A stretch of 64,000 nucleotides of DNA, taken from positions 11,703,501 through 11,767,500 of the forward strand of contig NC_079487.1 of the NCBI RefSeq assembly GCF_020520425.1. The letters are read 5' to 3'. The DNA is from Spinacia oleracea. Its lineage: Eukaryota > Streptophyta > Magnoliopsida > Caryophyllales > Amaranthaceae. Below are positions 30,257-42,446 of this stretch, in pieces (the stretch's first letter is position 1; the number at the start of each line of letters is the position of its first letter). The notes under the pieces are model-generated. The model was not told the origin of the DNA. It made no database searches and saw nothing but the letters and a program-made list of their open reading frames with translations. A program made the translations under genes and the position numbers.

Positions 30257-33180
30257 CCTTATTATTTTCATAATCTAAATTGCATAAACATGGTTAAATA
30301 TTACAAATTTGCAAGAATTAAAAGGGGTGATTAATTTTCGTAATTGTTAATTAATTGCAAATTGCGTTTATTTAATTATACGTACGCAGTTTTTCGGCAG
30401 TTTCTTCGTTACTCATCCAAATCGAGTGATTTTTGTGTCAATTCCGCATGTAAAAGGCATTCTAAAATTTTGACAAAAAAGAGTATTTTTCTGCCGAACC
30501 CAGAATTCTCAAATTCGAAGCCTAACTATGACTTTTCGAAGGTTTTAGTTTTTCGAATGCAAAATTTCGTAAATTTAAGATGTTAAATTAAATATTTGCG
30601 ATTCTTGTTGATAAATCTTGAATTTTTGATTGACCTAATGTATATGTTTAACAAGTTTGAATGCCTAGCCTTGTTAATTATGCAATCTAATTTGTAATTG
30701 TGATTAATTTGTTGAAAATTAGAATAATTTAGAATTAATTTGATTTTCATAATTAATTATAATCTAATTAGATACCTATGATTAAAAACCACCATAAAAA
30801 TTGTAAATTTATGATAAATTTTAAATTTTTATGACCTAGACTTGAATCCATGACAATCGGAAATCAATTCAATAATAAATTTTCGATTTTTCGCCCTAAA
30901 ATTATGAAATTAATATTATTTATTAATTTGTCATTAATTTTAAATATAAATTTTAAATTTTTATGCGATTCGTTCATATAACTTGCACGCACAAAGCAAT
31001 GGACGCTTCGTGTTACCCTTAAGGGGTGTTGTATAGTGCGGGCATGCGACGACGAGCAAGGGAGCTCGTCGCCCGTGCGGCACGAATGCAATGAGCAAGG
31101 GCATGGTGCACGAGCACAAGGCAGCAGCCCTGCCTTGTGTCGTGGGCCACGAGCTATGAACAAATGGGCATGGGCGAAAGGCAAGCCAAGGCAGTCGCGT
31201 GTGGGAAGCAAGCGAGCTGCGCCACGACGCGCACTGCCTCGCGCAAGCGCGCAGCCTCGCACGCAGCGAGCGCAAGCTCGCGTGCCACGAGCGCTGCGCC
31301 CAGCGATTGATCGCGCGCAATTGCTCGCGCGCACAGCGAGCGATGGCTCGCGCGCACAGCGAGCGATGGCTCGCGCGCAGCGAACGCTGGCGAGCGCGCA
31401 CAGCGAGCGATGGCTCGCGCGCACAGCGAGCGATGGCTCGCGCGCACAGCGAGCGATGGCTCGCGCGCACAGCGAGCGATGGCTCGCGCGCACAGCGAGC
31501 GATGGCTCGCGCGCACAGCGAGCGATGGCTCGCGCGCAGCGAGCGCTGGCGAGCGCGCACAGCGAGCGATGGCTCGCGTGCGTCGAGCGCTGGCGCGCGC
31601 GCAGCGAGCACCATAGCGTGCGATGGCTTGCGATGGAAGATGCAGCAGCTATGCGACGAGCGCATGGGCTGCGCGCACATGGCCAGCGATGGCTGTATGC
31701 GTGCGGCCCATGGGAGTGCGATGCGTAGGGTGTTTGCGTTGCGATTAGATCGTTTTGAATGTTTAATTTGAAATTTTTCAGTTTACGTAATTTTAATTAA
31801 TTTTAAAATTAATAATATAAATTATTTTCTTGGATTTTAATTTTGAATATTGTAATTATAATAAATTTTATTTATTCTAATTATTTTACTAAAATTAAAA
31901 TCATGAATTAATTTAAATACGACTGAAATTAAATTAAACTTTTTGGATTCAATTATAAATTTATATGAGGTTTAAATTTTAATTAAATTTGTATGTTTCC
32001 GGTTAGACTTGAAATACATTTTTATGTTTAAAATTAGTAAAGCATATGAATTTATTGGTTTAAGTGGGAGCCCTTTTAGTCATAAAACTCTTGATTAGGT
32101 CTACGAAACCTTAAGGTTAAAAAAACTTGATTAGAATTAATAAGGACTGAATAATTGGTAGATTATTGGTGCCCTTGATTAATTGCTGCAAATGTTTACG
32201 TGATGCATAATGTGTTTTACTAACCAGCTATGTGGCCCATTCATGATAATGAATGGGTGAATGGTATATATTGTATATGTACTGTTTTGCAGGTTATGAA
32301 GTGACTAGTATGGCCCAAATAGGATAGAAAATATGGTCTAAAGTACCATTAATTTGAATGTAATTGGTCTAAAGTACCAAAGTTATTTTTCAATTCAAAT
32401 ATGGTCTGCGTACCATCAAATAGTTGTAATTAGTTATAGCTTATCCTATTTGAAGAAAATGGTGCCTCCCACGGAGATTTTCAAGGCGGACTTTGAAGTC
32501 AAAGCTTCAAGATGAAGTCGGGCCATACTAGATCACATTTATCTTATGCATGCTTTAAGTTATTTATTGCTTTAAATATGTCTTAATTATGCATAAGATT
32601 GTGGCTTGATTATGTTGCATGATTAAGGATTTTAGTTCACTTAAAATCTAACCAACATAGTAAGAGCCTTAAGTTCCAAACTTAAAAATTGAGTTAAAAG
32701 GTGCCATGCCAAAATATACACTTGCTTGGATATCCTTTACATCAATCTAGTAATAATTTTCGCTCAGCGAGGTGTTACTTATTGGTTCCAAAGGGGCAAG
32801 GTACACAAATAATTGTGAGTACATGTTAGTTTTGGTGAAACTCAACGATATAAGTAAGGAGTCCTTTTATGTCGTGGCAAAATCGATAGGTTTACCTAAT
32901 AAGTTCTTAGACGTACCTATCAACCAAGAATAGTTTCTAGACTATTAGCAAAAGGCTTTTGCTTACCTAAGATGTTCTAGGATTAAGTCGACAAACTGTG
33001 CTTAGTTCTTCAATGATTTTAGGATCTTGGAATCATTTTATTCACACCTGCCGGAACACATAACTTGAATAAAATGCTTAATAAACATTGAATTATGCAT
33101 GTATGCTAGAATTTAAGTTTATTAAGAGAAACTGTGAATGGTTATTTATTTGTTTATTCTTTTCAATTGTAGTTTTTAAT
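30257..33180 (+). other. Copia-B 5' leader, about 2.9 kb
   Basis: Closely similar to the Copia-A leader over its whole length except in the GC-rich minisatellite block (about 30990-31740). The same candidate 3' splice sites are present before the gag ATG and near 32292 (GTTTTGCAG). Confidence 0.7.
31320..31600 (+). repeat. Hairpin minisatellite in Copia-B leader
   Basis: 23-bp units, each with the stem GCGAGC-GATG-GCTCGC joined by GCGCACA. I count nine units with the perfect stem, plus interspersed variants GCGAACGCTGGCGAGC and GCGAGCGCTGGCGAGC. This is the longest of the three arrays. Confidence 0.92.
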
Positions 33181-36100
33181 ATGGCAAACAACAATTCATT
33201 CAACATTCGATCAATTCTCGAAAAGGAGAAGTTGAACGGGAAAAACTTACTTGACTGGCAAAGGAACTTGCAAATAGTTCTTATGCAGGAAGAAAAGGAG
33301 TATGTCCTAGATGAGGCGATGCCCGAAGCCGCAGGCGACGGGGTCACTCAGGCAGCCCTCAATCGTTGGATTGATGCCAACAAGGATGTGAAATGTCTAA
33401 TGCTCGCCACCATGAGTGCGGATCTGCAGAAAACGTTCATCAACTCAGATGCTTTCACAATCATCAATGAGTTGAAGAACATGTTCCAAGATCTGGCTCG
33501 AGTCGAAAGATTCGAGACTCATAGGCAAATTCTTGAGACCAAGCTTAAGAAAGGCGAGCCCGTAACTCCACATGTTCTCAAAATGATTGGACTCATTGAG
33601 AATATGAGTCGGCTGGATCAGCAATTTTCTCAGGAAATGGCTATAGACACCATCCTCCATTCTCTTCATAGCGGGTATGATCAGTTCAAACTGAACTACA
33701 GTATGAATAGTCTGGACAAAACGCTCACTGAGCTTCACGGTATGCTGAAGACCGCTGAAAAGACGCTCAAAAGTGATAAGCAGTATGTGCTTATGGTGCG
33801 TGGGGGCAAGTTCAAGAAATCAGGAAAGAAGAGGAATGCTAAGAAAGGTGGCAACAAGGCCAGCCCAACTAAGCAAACTGGCGCCAAATCTGTAAAGAGG
33901 AAGGTCAGTCAACCCACTTCTGAATCCGAATGCTTCTACTGCAAGAAGAAGGGGCATTGGAAGAGAGATTGCTTGAAGCTAAAGGAAGATCAGAAGAACG
34001 GAACAGTCGTTCCATCTTCAGGTATTTTCGTTATAGACTGTATACTTGCTAATTCAACTTCTTGGGTATTAGATACAGGTTGTGGCTCACACTTATGTTC
34101 CAATCCACAGGGACTAAGAAGAAGTAGAAAGTTAAGCAAGGGTGAAGTCAACCTACGAGTGGGAAATGGAGCACGGATTGCTGCATTAGCTGTAGGAACT
34201 TACTATTTGTCGTTGCCCTCCGGGCTAGTTTTGGAACTGGAAGATTGTTTCCATGTTCCAAGTCTTACTAAAAACATCATTTCAGTTTCTTGCTTAGATG
34301 CTAAGGGATTTTCCTTTTTAATAAAAGACAATAGTTGTTCGTTTTATTTTAAAGAGATGTTTTATGGATCTGCTAGATTAGTCAATGGACTTTATTTATT
34401 AGATCACGACAAACAAGTTTATAACATAAATACCAAAAAGGCCAAAAAGGATGATTCAGATCTCACCTATCTGTGGCATTGTCGATTAGGCCATATAAAC
34501 TTGAAACGCTTAGAAAGACTTCAAAAGGAAGGAATTCTAGAACCATTTGACTTAGAGGATTATGGTAAATGCGAATCATGTTTACTTGGCAAAATGACAA
34601 AGCAACATTTCTCTAAAGTTGGAGAAAGAGCAAATGAACTATTGGGTTTAATCCATACAGATGTATGTGGACCAATGAGTACAAATGCTAGAGGTGGTTT
34701 CAGCTACTTTATCACTTTCACTGATAACTTCAGTAGGTATGGTTATGTCTACCTAATGAAGCATAAGTCTGAATCCTTTGACAAATTCAAGGAATTTCAG
34801 AGTGAAGTAGAGAATCAATTAGGCAAGAAGATTAAAGCACTGCGGTCTGATAGAGGCCGTGAATATCTGAGCTATGAATTTGATGACCATCTGAAAGAAT
34901 GTGGAATTCTATCAGAATTGACTCCTCCCGGAACACCACAATGGAACGGTGTGTCGGAACGGAGGAACAGAACCTTGCTAGACATGGTCAGGTCAATGAT
35001 GGGTCAGGCCGAACTTCCATTAGAATTTTGGGGACATGCACTAAATACAGCTGCACTCACTATAAATAGAGCTCCTTCTAAAGCCGTCGAAAAGATTCCA
35101 TACGAATTATGGTTTGGAAAGCCTCCAAATGTGTCTTTTCTTAAGATTTGGGGATGTGAAGTATACGTCAAACGATTAATTTCAGACAAACTTCATCCAA
35201 AATCTGACAAATGTATCCTTGTGGGCTATCCAAAGGAAACAAAGGGGTATTACTTCTACAATACATCTGAGAACAAAGTGTTTGTTGCTCGAGATGGTGT
35301 CTTTTTGGAGAAAGATCACATTTCCAAAATGACAAGTGGGAGAAAAGTAGAAATCGAAGAAATTCGAGTCGAACAACAAACTCTAGAGAATGCTCAAGAT
35401 GACATTCAGGATGAAACTCAGAGATCTTTAGAAGAATCTGGTGAGAATCATGGTCAATCTAGAAATGTTACCCCGCGTAGATCGCAAAGATATAGATCTC
35501 AACCGGAAAGGTACTTAGGTATTTTGACGAACGAGAGCTATGACGTTCTATTACTTGAAAGTGATGAACCTGCGACTTACAAACAAGCTATGACGAGCCC
35601 TAGCTCCAAGCAATGGCAAGAAGCCATGCAATCTGAATTGGACTCCATGTCTGAAAACCAAGTATGGGATTTGGTCGATTTGCCAGATGGCTACCAAGCC
35701 ATTGGAAGCAAATGGGTTTTCAAACTGAAAAAGGACAAGGATGGGAAACTTGAAGTTTTCAAAGCTAGATTGGTTGCAAAAGGTTACAGGCAAGTCCACG
35801 GTGTGGACTACGATGAAACCTTTTCACCAGTTGCAATGCTAAAGTCTATTCGGATAATGTTAGCAATCGCTGCATATTACGATTACGAAATATGGCAGAT
35901 GGATGTCAAAACTGCTTTCTTAAACGGCGTTTTAACAGAAACTGTGTTTATGACACAGCCTGAAGGTTTTGAGGATCCAAAGAATGCTAAAAAGGTATGC
36001 AAGCTAAAGAAGTCAATCTACGGATTGAAGCAGGCATCCAGGAGCTGGAATATACGTTTTGATGAAGCAGTCAAGGACTTTGGTTTCATCAAGAACGCAG

Positions 36101-37146
36101 ACGGATCTTGTGTATACAAGAAGGTCAGTGGGAGCAAAATTGCTTTCCTAGTATTATATGTCGACGACATATTGCTTATCGGAAATGACATTCCTATGTT
36201 GAACTCTGTCAAGATTTGGCTTGGGAAATGTTTTTCGATGAAGGATCTAGGAGAAGCACAGTACATATTGGGCATCAACATTTACAGAGATAGATCTAAA
36301 AGGATGATTGGACTTAGTCAAAGCACTTATATCAATAAGGTGCTTGATAGGTTCAAGATGGCGGACTCCAAGCGAGGCTACCTACCCATGTCTCATGGAA
36401 TGACTCTAAGCAAGACTCAGTGCCCAAAAACACTTGATGAGCGTAGACGAATGAATGGGATTCCATATGCATCATTGATTGGTTCAATAATGTATGCTAT
36501 GATATGTACACGCCCGGATGTTGCGTACGCACTCAGTGCTACGAGCAGATACCAGTCAGACCCAGGAGAGGCGCATTGGACTGCTGCCAAGAACATTCTG
36601 AAGTACCTGAAAAGGCACAGAGATGACTTCCTGGTCTATGGTGGAGATGATGAATTAATTGTTAAAGGCTATACGGACGCAAGTTTCCAAACCGACAAAG
36701 ATGATTTCAGATCACAGTCTGGGTTTGTCTTCTGCCTCAACGGAGGAGCAGTAAGCTGGAAAAGTGCTAAGCAAAGCACCATTGCGGATTCTACAACTGA
36801 AGCGGAGTACATTGCTGCACATGAAGCAGCAAAGGAAGCTATATGGCTAAGAAAGTTCATAGGTGAACTTGGTGTAGTCCCCTCCATTAAAGGACCAATA
36901 GCCCTGTATTGTGACAATAACGGAGCTATTGCACAGGCAAAAGAGCCTAGACACCACCAGAGAGTCAAGCATGTACTTCGTAGATTTCACCTTCTACGAG
37001 AGTTCGTTGAAAGAAAAGAAGTCGAGATAAGCAAAATTGGAACTGATGACAACATATCAGATCCATTAACTAAACCTCTGCCGCAGGCGAAGCACAACTC
37101 GCACACTGCAGCTATGGGAATCAAGCATATTGGAGAATGGCTTTGA
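33181..37146 (+). CDS. Copia-B gag-pol polyprotein, open frame
   Basis: About 1321 aa from the ATG at 33181 (MANNNSFNIRSILEKEKL). The open frame extends 31 codons further upstream but without an ATG there. Gag has the LNGKNLLDWQRNL and LHSLHSGYDQFK blocks typical of plant Copia gag (UBN2-like) and the knuckle CFYCKKKGHWKRDC. Protease DTGCGSH, integrase, RT (YVDD) and RNase H follow as in Copia-A. No stop or frameshift. Two changes near integrase motifs stand out: SDRGREY where A and C have SDRGGEY, and FTDNFSRY where they have FTDDFSRY. The first replaces a conserved Gly next to the catalytic Asp and may weaken integration. Confidence 0.95.
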   Translation: MANNNSFNIRSILEKEKLNGKNLLDWQRNLQIVLMQEEKEYVLDEAMPEAAGDGVTQAALNRWIDANKDVKCLMLATMSADLQKTFINSDAFTIINELKNMFQDLARVERFETHRQILETKLKKGEPVTPHVLKMIGLIENMSRLDQQFSQEMAIDTILHSLHSGYDQFKLNYSMNSLDKTLTELHGMLKTAEKTLKSDKQYVLMVRGGKFKKSGKKRNAKKGGNKASPTKQTGAKSVKRKVSQPTSESECFYCKKKGHWKRDCLKLKEDQKNGTVVPSSGIFVIDCILANSTSWVLDTGCGSHLCSNPQGLRRSRKLSKGEVNLRVGNGARIAALAVGTYYLSLPSGLVLELEDCFHVPSLTKNIISVSCLDAKGFSFLIKDNSCSFYFKEMFYGSARLVNGLYLLDHDKQVYNINTKKAKKDDSDLTYLWHCRLGHINLKRLERLQKEGILEPFDLEDYGKCESCLLGKMTKQHFSKVGERANELLGLIHTDVCGPMSTNARGGFSYFITFTDNFSRYGYVYLMKHKSESFDKFKEFQSEVENQLGKKIKALRSDRGREYLSYEFDDHLKECGILSELTPPGTPQWNGVSERRNRTLLDMVRSMMGQAELPLEFWGHALNTAALTINRAPSKAVEKIPYELWFGKPPNVSFLKIWGCEVYVKRLISDKLHPKSDKCILVGYPKETKGYYFYNTSENKVFVARDGVFLEKDHISKMTSGRKVEIEEIRVEQQTLENAQDDIQDETQRSLEESGENHGQSRNVTPRRSQRYRSQPERYLGILTNESYDVLLLESDEPATYKQAMTSPSSKQWQEAMQSELDSMSENQVWDLVDLPDGYQAIGSKWVFKLKKDKDGKLEVFKARLVAKGYRQVHGVDYDETFSPVAMLKSIRIMLAIAAYYDYEIWQMDVKTAFLNGVLTETVFMTQPEGFEDPKNAKKVCKLKKSIYGLKQASRSWNIRFDEAVKDFGFIKNADGSCVYKKVSGSKIAFLVLYVDDILLIGNDIPMLNSVKIWLGKCFSMKDLGEAQYILGINIYRDRSKRMIGLSQSTYINKVLDRFKMADSKRGYLPMSHGMTLSKTQCPKTLDERRRMNGIPYASLIGSIMYAMICTRPDVAYALSATSRYQSDPGEAHWTAAKNILKYLKRHRDDFLVYGGDDELIVKGYTDASFQTDKDDFRSQSGFVFCLNGGAVSWKSAKQSTIADSTTEAEYIAAHEAAKEAIWLRKFIGELGVVPSIKGPIALYCDNNGAIAQAKEPRHHQRVKHVLRRFHLLREFVERKEVEISKIGTDDNISDPLTKPLPQAKHNSHTAAMGIKHIGEWL

Positions 37147-37768
37147 TGTCTCTGTTTAATGTTTTAAAGTTTTAGAGTTTAAATCTTTGTAAAACATTAT
37201 TGGTTAATCATTCACAATAAATGAAAAGAATTCATTTTTCCATTTAATTTGTGGTTTATTAAATGATGAGTCCCTTCAATTTGACGATATATTCAAGATA
37301 GACTGTCAGGACCAGTCCTGTGACTAAGAAATGTCTATCAAGTGAACTTGAATGTCAAAGGTTGAAAATGGTCCCTAGTCGGAGTTTTCTATAAAATTGG
37401 ACGCATAGAAAACGTTAGACGATTAGAATGCAAGATGACTAGTAGTTCTGTTTCTTGAACTATGTGGACATGGCAATGTCATAATCATTTGCATAGATAC
37501 TTACTTTGGGAAGACTAGTATCGGACAAGACCTATGAAACTTTACTGTAAGAGATGAAAATCTGTCATAAGTAAATTTCATTAAATTATTAGACACTAAA
37601 TCCTCAATACCTGAGTGATTTGAGATTACTTGTTTGAGAACTGGTTGCTTTGACGTTGACCAACCGTCGCACCGTAAAAGGAGGCTATAAAGGCAACGCT
37701 TACCTTATGTTCAAGAGCAAGCATCGAGCGACAAAGGAATTAGGAAATGCACACTTGTCCCTAAGGAC
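37147..37768 (+). other. Copia-B 3' untranslated region with 231-bp deletion
   Basis: Matches Copia-A 8135-8987 except that the counterpart of 8689-8919 is missing; the junction is at 37700/37701 (GCAACGCT|TACCTTATG). CT occurs at both break ends, so short microhomology may have guided the loss. Confidence 0.85.
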
Positions 37769-37779
37769 AAGTGGGAGAC
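37752..37779 (+). promoter_or_regulatory. Copia-B hairpin and polypurine tract
   Basis: The same CACTTGTCC/GGACAAGTG stem with CTAA loop, merging into AAGTGGGAGA (37769-37778), directly before the 3' LTR. Confidence 0.85.
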
Positions 37780-39151
37780 TGAAGGAAATAATTCCCTTGG
37801 TCCAAGTATGCATTCTATGTTAAGTCTAATAAATGCGGTTCAGTATTAATTAACAAGTTAATAATTCAGTGAGATCAAGTGAGCTGAATGCCTAGCTAGA
37901 GGCCGCTTCAGTTCAAGTGGAATTAATGATATTAATCCACAGCTTACTCTTGACTGAACCCGTAGGGTCACAAAAATAGTACGTAAACGGATCAAGTATT
38001 TAATGGCATTAGATACTCCATCTATGGATATTCGGAATCGACGGATCTTGGTTTCAGTGGGAGCTGAGATCGTCACAGGCAAGAAATGAATACTCCGGAA
38101 ACGATGATATTGCCGGAAACGGAAATATGGATCGTATCGGAAACATAAATATTATCCAAGTCGTAGATGTTGCCGGAAACGGAAACATGGTACGTATCGG
38201 AAAATATTATCGGAAATGGAAATATTGCCAGAATCGGAAATATTGCCGGAAACGGAAATATTGTCAGAATCGGAAATATTATCGGAAACGGAAATATTAA
38301 ATATTTGTTCGAAACGGAAATTGATTCCGGAATCGGAAATATTAAATATTGTTCGTATCGGAAATGAATTCCGGAACCGGGAATTTAATCGGAAGCGTAT
38401 CGTACGAATTAGCATCGGACGAGGCCTGCCGGACGAAGGCCCAGCACGAAGTCGGGCCATTGCCCAGCAAGCCAAACGCGCGCCACAAGCCCAGCCAAGG
38501 CAGCGCCCAGGCCCACCGCAAGGCAGGCCCAGCGCGCGCCAAGGCCACGGCTGCGTGGGCCTCGTGGCGTGGGCTGCTGCTCGCACGCACCCGCATGGGC
38601 GGCCCTCGTGGCTGCCGCGTGTGTGTGTGTGTGTTTGTGTTCATGCACGATTCCTAAAGCTATTAGGATTTGGTATATGATTAAATTCCTATTCCTAAAA
38701 GGATAAATTAATTAATTAGAGTTCGTATAGGATTCTAAGTTTAATTAATTCGTATCCTACTAGGATTCCAATTCCCTTTCCATAACTCTATAAATACGTG
38801 CCTAGGGTCACATATTTTCAGAGATTAATTCAAGTATTCAAAGTGAGTTTTGAGAGAAAAATTCAGTCATATTTCTTACCTAAGAGTGCCGAAAATTCTA
38901 GTACCTTAAGGGCGATTCTAGTTGGTCAATCTTAAGGCGGATCCGGACGTGCTGTGGACTATCTACGGAGGGACGACACTTGGAGTCCTAAAGACTTGTT
39001 CTTGTTCGGTTCGGGCGCAGCTAGGGAAGGCACGCAACAAAGAGTATGCATCTAAATTATGCTATATGATTATGTGTAAATAATATGTATTCCTGGCTAA
39101 ATGGTTGTTTCCGCATGATTTATGAATTGTCATATGTATCATAACCTAACA
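37780..39151 (+). repeat. Copia-B 3' LTR
   Basis: Starts TGAAGGAAATAATTCCC (the T at this point is a change; the other LTRs have TGCCC). TATAAATA at 38789-38796. Ends TAACA at 39151. Confidence 0.96.
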
Positions 39152-39156
39152 AGTTC

Positions 39157-41030
39157 ATCTCCCAAAGATATCCTGAATCTGTTTAGCGGGTACTATCAAT
39201 TGTTTTCATCTTTCATTATTGTAATATTTTAAGCAGTTGTGCTTACCATATACCGGACCAATAAACTCAAACCAAGACTAATCCAAAATGGCATTACCTT
39301 TTTTTTAAGGCAATGGCATTACCTGATGTTAACCCTACTCTTGGACCTGAAAATGATGTATGCCTAACATTGATGAATTATTCCTGTTAAACTAATTAAC
39401 AAAAACTCGAATGTAAACCCCTGCAAATTTGATCTGAAACATCCTTAAAATAAATCGAATAACTCTTGCTGGGGATGACCAGTTATTTCTTTGACTTGTT
39501 TGCCACATGTGGTGATGGGTTCTGTAAGTTTGAAGTTGCATTTTGGAGATCGTTTTGGGTCAAATATTTGGGGTGGTTTTCTGACTTGCTAATCGCGTTG
39601 CTTATTTTGTATGTAGTAAATAAAACTGTACTGATTGAGTCCTTGTGTCTTGTTGCTTTATCTTCTACATCTTTCCAGATGCTATGCCTGTGATTATGTT
39701 TTTAACCTTTAAAAATTTGGATTTTGGAACTTGTATGCTATTGTGATTATTTGCAATATGTTAAATGTTATCGCAATGTTTCAAATTAATTTAAACTTCA
39801 ATAAGTGTTTAGCTATTTTATATTCATTTGCTCAAGAAACTAAACAAGAAACATTGCCAAGAGACATATTATGATTGTTTATAGACCCTTTTAGGAATCA
39901 AGAAATACAATCTCACCTTAGTTTTTTTATCCCTAATAGGATCCAGGAAAGTCTAAATGTCGTCATATGGTTTCAGGATACTGATCGGAGTCGTTAGGAT
40001 TCACGGCAGTACAGTACCGAAGCAGAACACAATGAAATTGCTAGAATAACAACCTGACTGCAGATTTTTCTTGAATGAATAAGTTAGCCATGTCAAAGTT
40101 GCTATCAAGAATCTATTCATTGCTCTACAAAAAGCTGTATTCCTTTAAACAAACAAAAAAAAGTTTACAGTCCTTTAAACAAACAAAAAAAAGTTTACAG
40201 TCCATTAGATAATTATTAAAACTTGCAAAATAAATTCATCCAGTATAGTTCTATATGTTCACATTTGACGCATATACGGAGTACATCTTAAGTATAGGAT
40301 TCACACATGGCAAGCTATAATTTGTTTATTATTAGAAAGAGATTCAACAAAAAGCACTCTAACTTGAGAAAACTGATATGATCTGCTATCTTTCAGCAGA
40401 TGTTAAGAATTTAAACATCACTGAGTAATTAAATCATAAAAAAGAATTAGAATCATAATCGTTAATTAAATAGAGTGAAATTAGCTTAGGATTTCTGGAA
40501 ACATGTTATACCTCCTGAATTTGACATTAGTCAAGTGAGGCAACAAATAGTGATACTGTGAGATACGATCAAGTAGAGGAAAATGGAGACATAGAGTCAA
40601 CCTTGATTACCAGACATTGAAGTATGACAGACCTGAGAAGTTGATTAGATGTAGAGAGAAATATGATCACGCAGTGGAAAGTCTTGGTATCTACCTACAG
40701 CATGCATATGTAAGAATAGAATCCACTCTAAACCCTAAACCAACTCAGCAAATTATGCTAGCAATAAAATTAATCAGAATTTTATTAGGCTTGGAATGGT
40801 TGAACTGTGTGATGGATGTAGGGTAGAGTGGTTGTAGTCCTGTAGAGTTCTTTTTTGGCAATGCATTTGGTGAAAAGTTCAGCTTTCTAAAACAATTTAG
40901 CTCCCAGGTTATTATTGGCGGTTTTGTTTTTAAAGAACACTAGTTTAGCACCCTGTGATACACTGATAAAATAAAATCTTTGTAAAACTTTAGCTTCTTC
41001 ATATTTTCAAACAGATCTCCAGTAATGCTT
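39157..41030. other. Unassigned sequence between Copia-B and the CACTA-1 transposase
   Basis: No gene recognised. 40141-40200 is an exact duplication of a 30-base unit (TCCTTTAAAC...TTTACAG). 41020-41080 looks like an intron 3' end before the transposase ATG. If CACTA-1 starts in this interval its terminus is not obvious; CACTAGTTTAGCACC at 40927 is a weak candidate only. Confidence 0.4.
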
Positions 41031-41080
41031 CTTCTAGCTTTTTGTGTTTTATTTTTATCTTGTACACTTAATTTGTAGAA

Positions 41081-42446
41081 ATGGATAGAAGTTGGATATC
41101 AAATTCCAAACCTGGTGACCCGCAATATGAAGCTGGAATTAGGAATTTCATTAAATTTGTTGTTGAGCATGCTGGAGATCGTTCAAGGTTACCGTGCCCG
41201 TGTTTCAAATGCCATAATTTTTTGTATAGACCGGTTGATGAAATTCTCGGTCATTTGAGCAAGAATTCTTTTGATAAAACATATACTCATTGGATATGGC
41301 ATGGGTAAAATTATGAAGGAATCACTACTGGTAATTTTGGGAACAATGTTCATGAAAGTCCTAATGATGTTCAAGAATGTTCTAATCTTAATGAGGGTGG
41401 TAGATTAGGGGACATGATACGTTCAGCTCAAGATAAGTTTGATGAAAATCCTTCCGCGTTTCAAGGTTTGTTAAAAGATTCTGAAATGTCGTTATACCCA
41501 GGTTGCAAAAAGTATACAAGATTATCTGCTGTACTTAGATTATATAATGTGAAGGCGGGTCATGGTTTAACTGATAAGAGTTTTGAAGATATACTTGAAG
41601 TAGTCAAAGACTTCCTTCCGGATGATAATGTGTTGCCAAGCCGTAATTATGAGGCTAAAAAGACATTGACCCCGATGGGCTTGCCTTACCAGAAAATTCA
41701 TGCTTGTCCTAATGATTGTGTACTATACCGAAATGAAAATGAAGCGTTAGTAAATTGCCCAGTGTGCAATGCCTCACGTTATAAAGAGAAGGAAGGGGTG
41801 CCGGCTAAGGTTTTATGGTATTTTCCTATAATTCCAAAATTTAAACGTCTTTTTTCGAATGCAGAGGTTGCAAAGAAGTTGACATGGCATTACTATGGTC
41901 GGAATAAAAATGGGTTACTTAGACACCCAGTTGACTCGCCACAATGGAAGTTTATTGATGGAAAATTTCCCGAATTTCGTAAAGAAAAACGGAACTTACG
42001 CCTAGCATTGTCCACAGACGGCATGAATCCATTTGGTTCCCTTAGTAGCACCCATAGTACTTGGCCAGTAATGTTGATTACTTACAACCTACCTCCTTCG
42101 CTATGCATGAAACAAAAGTACGTGATGCTGTCATTGCTAATTTCTGGGCCAAAACAGCCAGGAAATGACATTGATGTGTACTTGGCGCCCCTTATTGATG
42201 ACTTGAAGATATTGTGGGACAAAGGTGTAGAAGTATTTGATGCACACCGAAATGAAATGTTTAACTTGAGAGCAATGCTGTTTTGCACCATTCAGGATTA
42301 TCCGGCATATGGTAATCTTTCAGGGTATACAGTGAAAGGGAAAACAGCATGTCCTGTTTGTGAGGATAGTATGGAGGGGAAACGGTTATCTGCATCTAAA
42401 AAGACAGTTTACCCAGTACATCGTAAATGGTTGCCTATTAATCATC
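41081..42446 (+). pseudogene. CACTA-1 TNP2-like transposase, piece 1 (N-terminal)
   Basis: A TTTGTAG acceptor-like site precedes the ATG at 41081. Residues 1-75 are the transposase-associated domain (MDRSWISNSKPGDPQY, LPCPCFKCHN, THWIWHG). A TAA at 41306-41308 interrupts the frame right after WHG; behind it the same frame goes on unbroken. The Transposase_21 (TNP2) domain follows: CPNDCVLYRNE, CPVCNASRYK, LSTDGMNPFG, YNLPPSLCMK, CPVCEDSMEG. The piece ends in a Pro codon at the MULE-2 junction. Confidence 0.9.

Larger units (their letters stand above)
28871..39151 (+). mobile_element. Copia-B: complete Ty1/Copia LTR retrotransposon
   Basis: Complete element of 10281 bp with perfect TSD AGTTC at 28866-28870 and 39152-39156. 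LTRs are 1371 and 1372 bp. I noted about four substitutions and two small indels between them, including a GT-repeat length change near 29720/38620. It is the same family as Copia-A, with nearly identical pol, leader and PBS. It carries the second gag type and has a 231-bp deletion in the 3' untranslated region relative to A. Confidence 0.97.

Noticed and set aside
40927..40942. CACTAGTTTAGCACC as left terminus of CACTA-1
   Set aside because: Starts with CACTA but lacks subterminal repeats and does not match any right end visible here.
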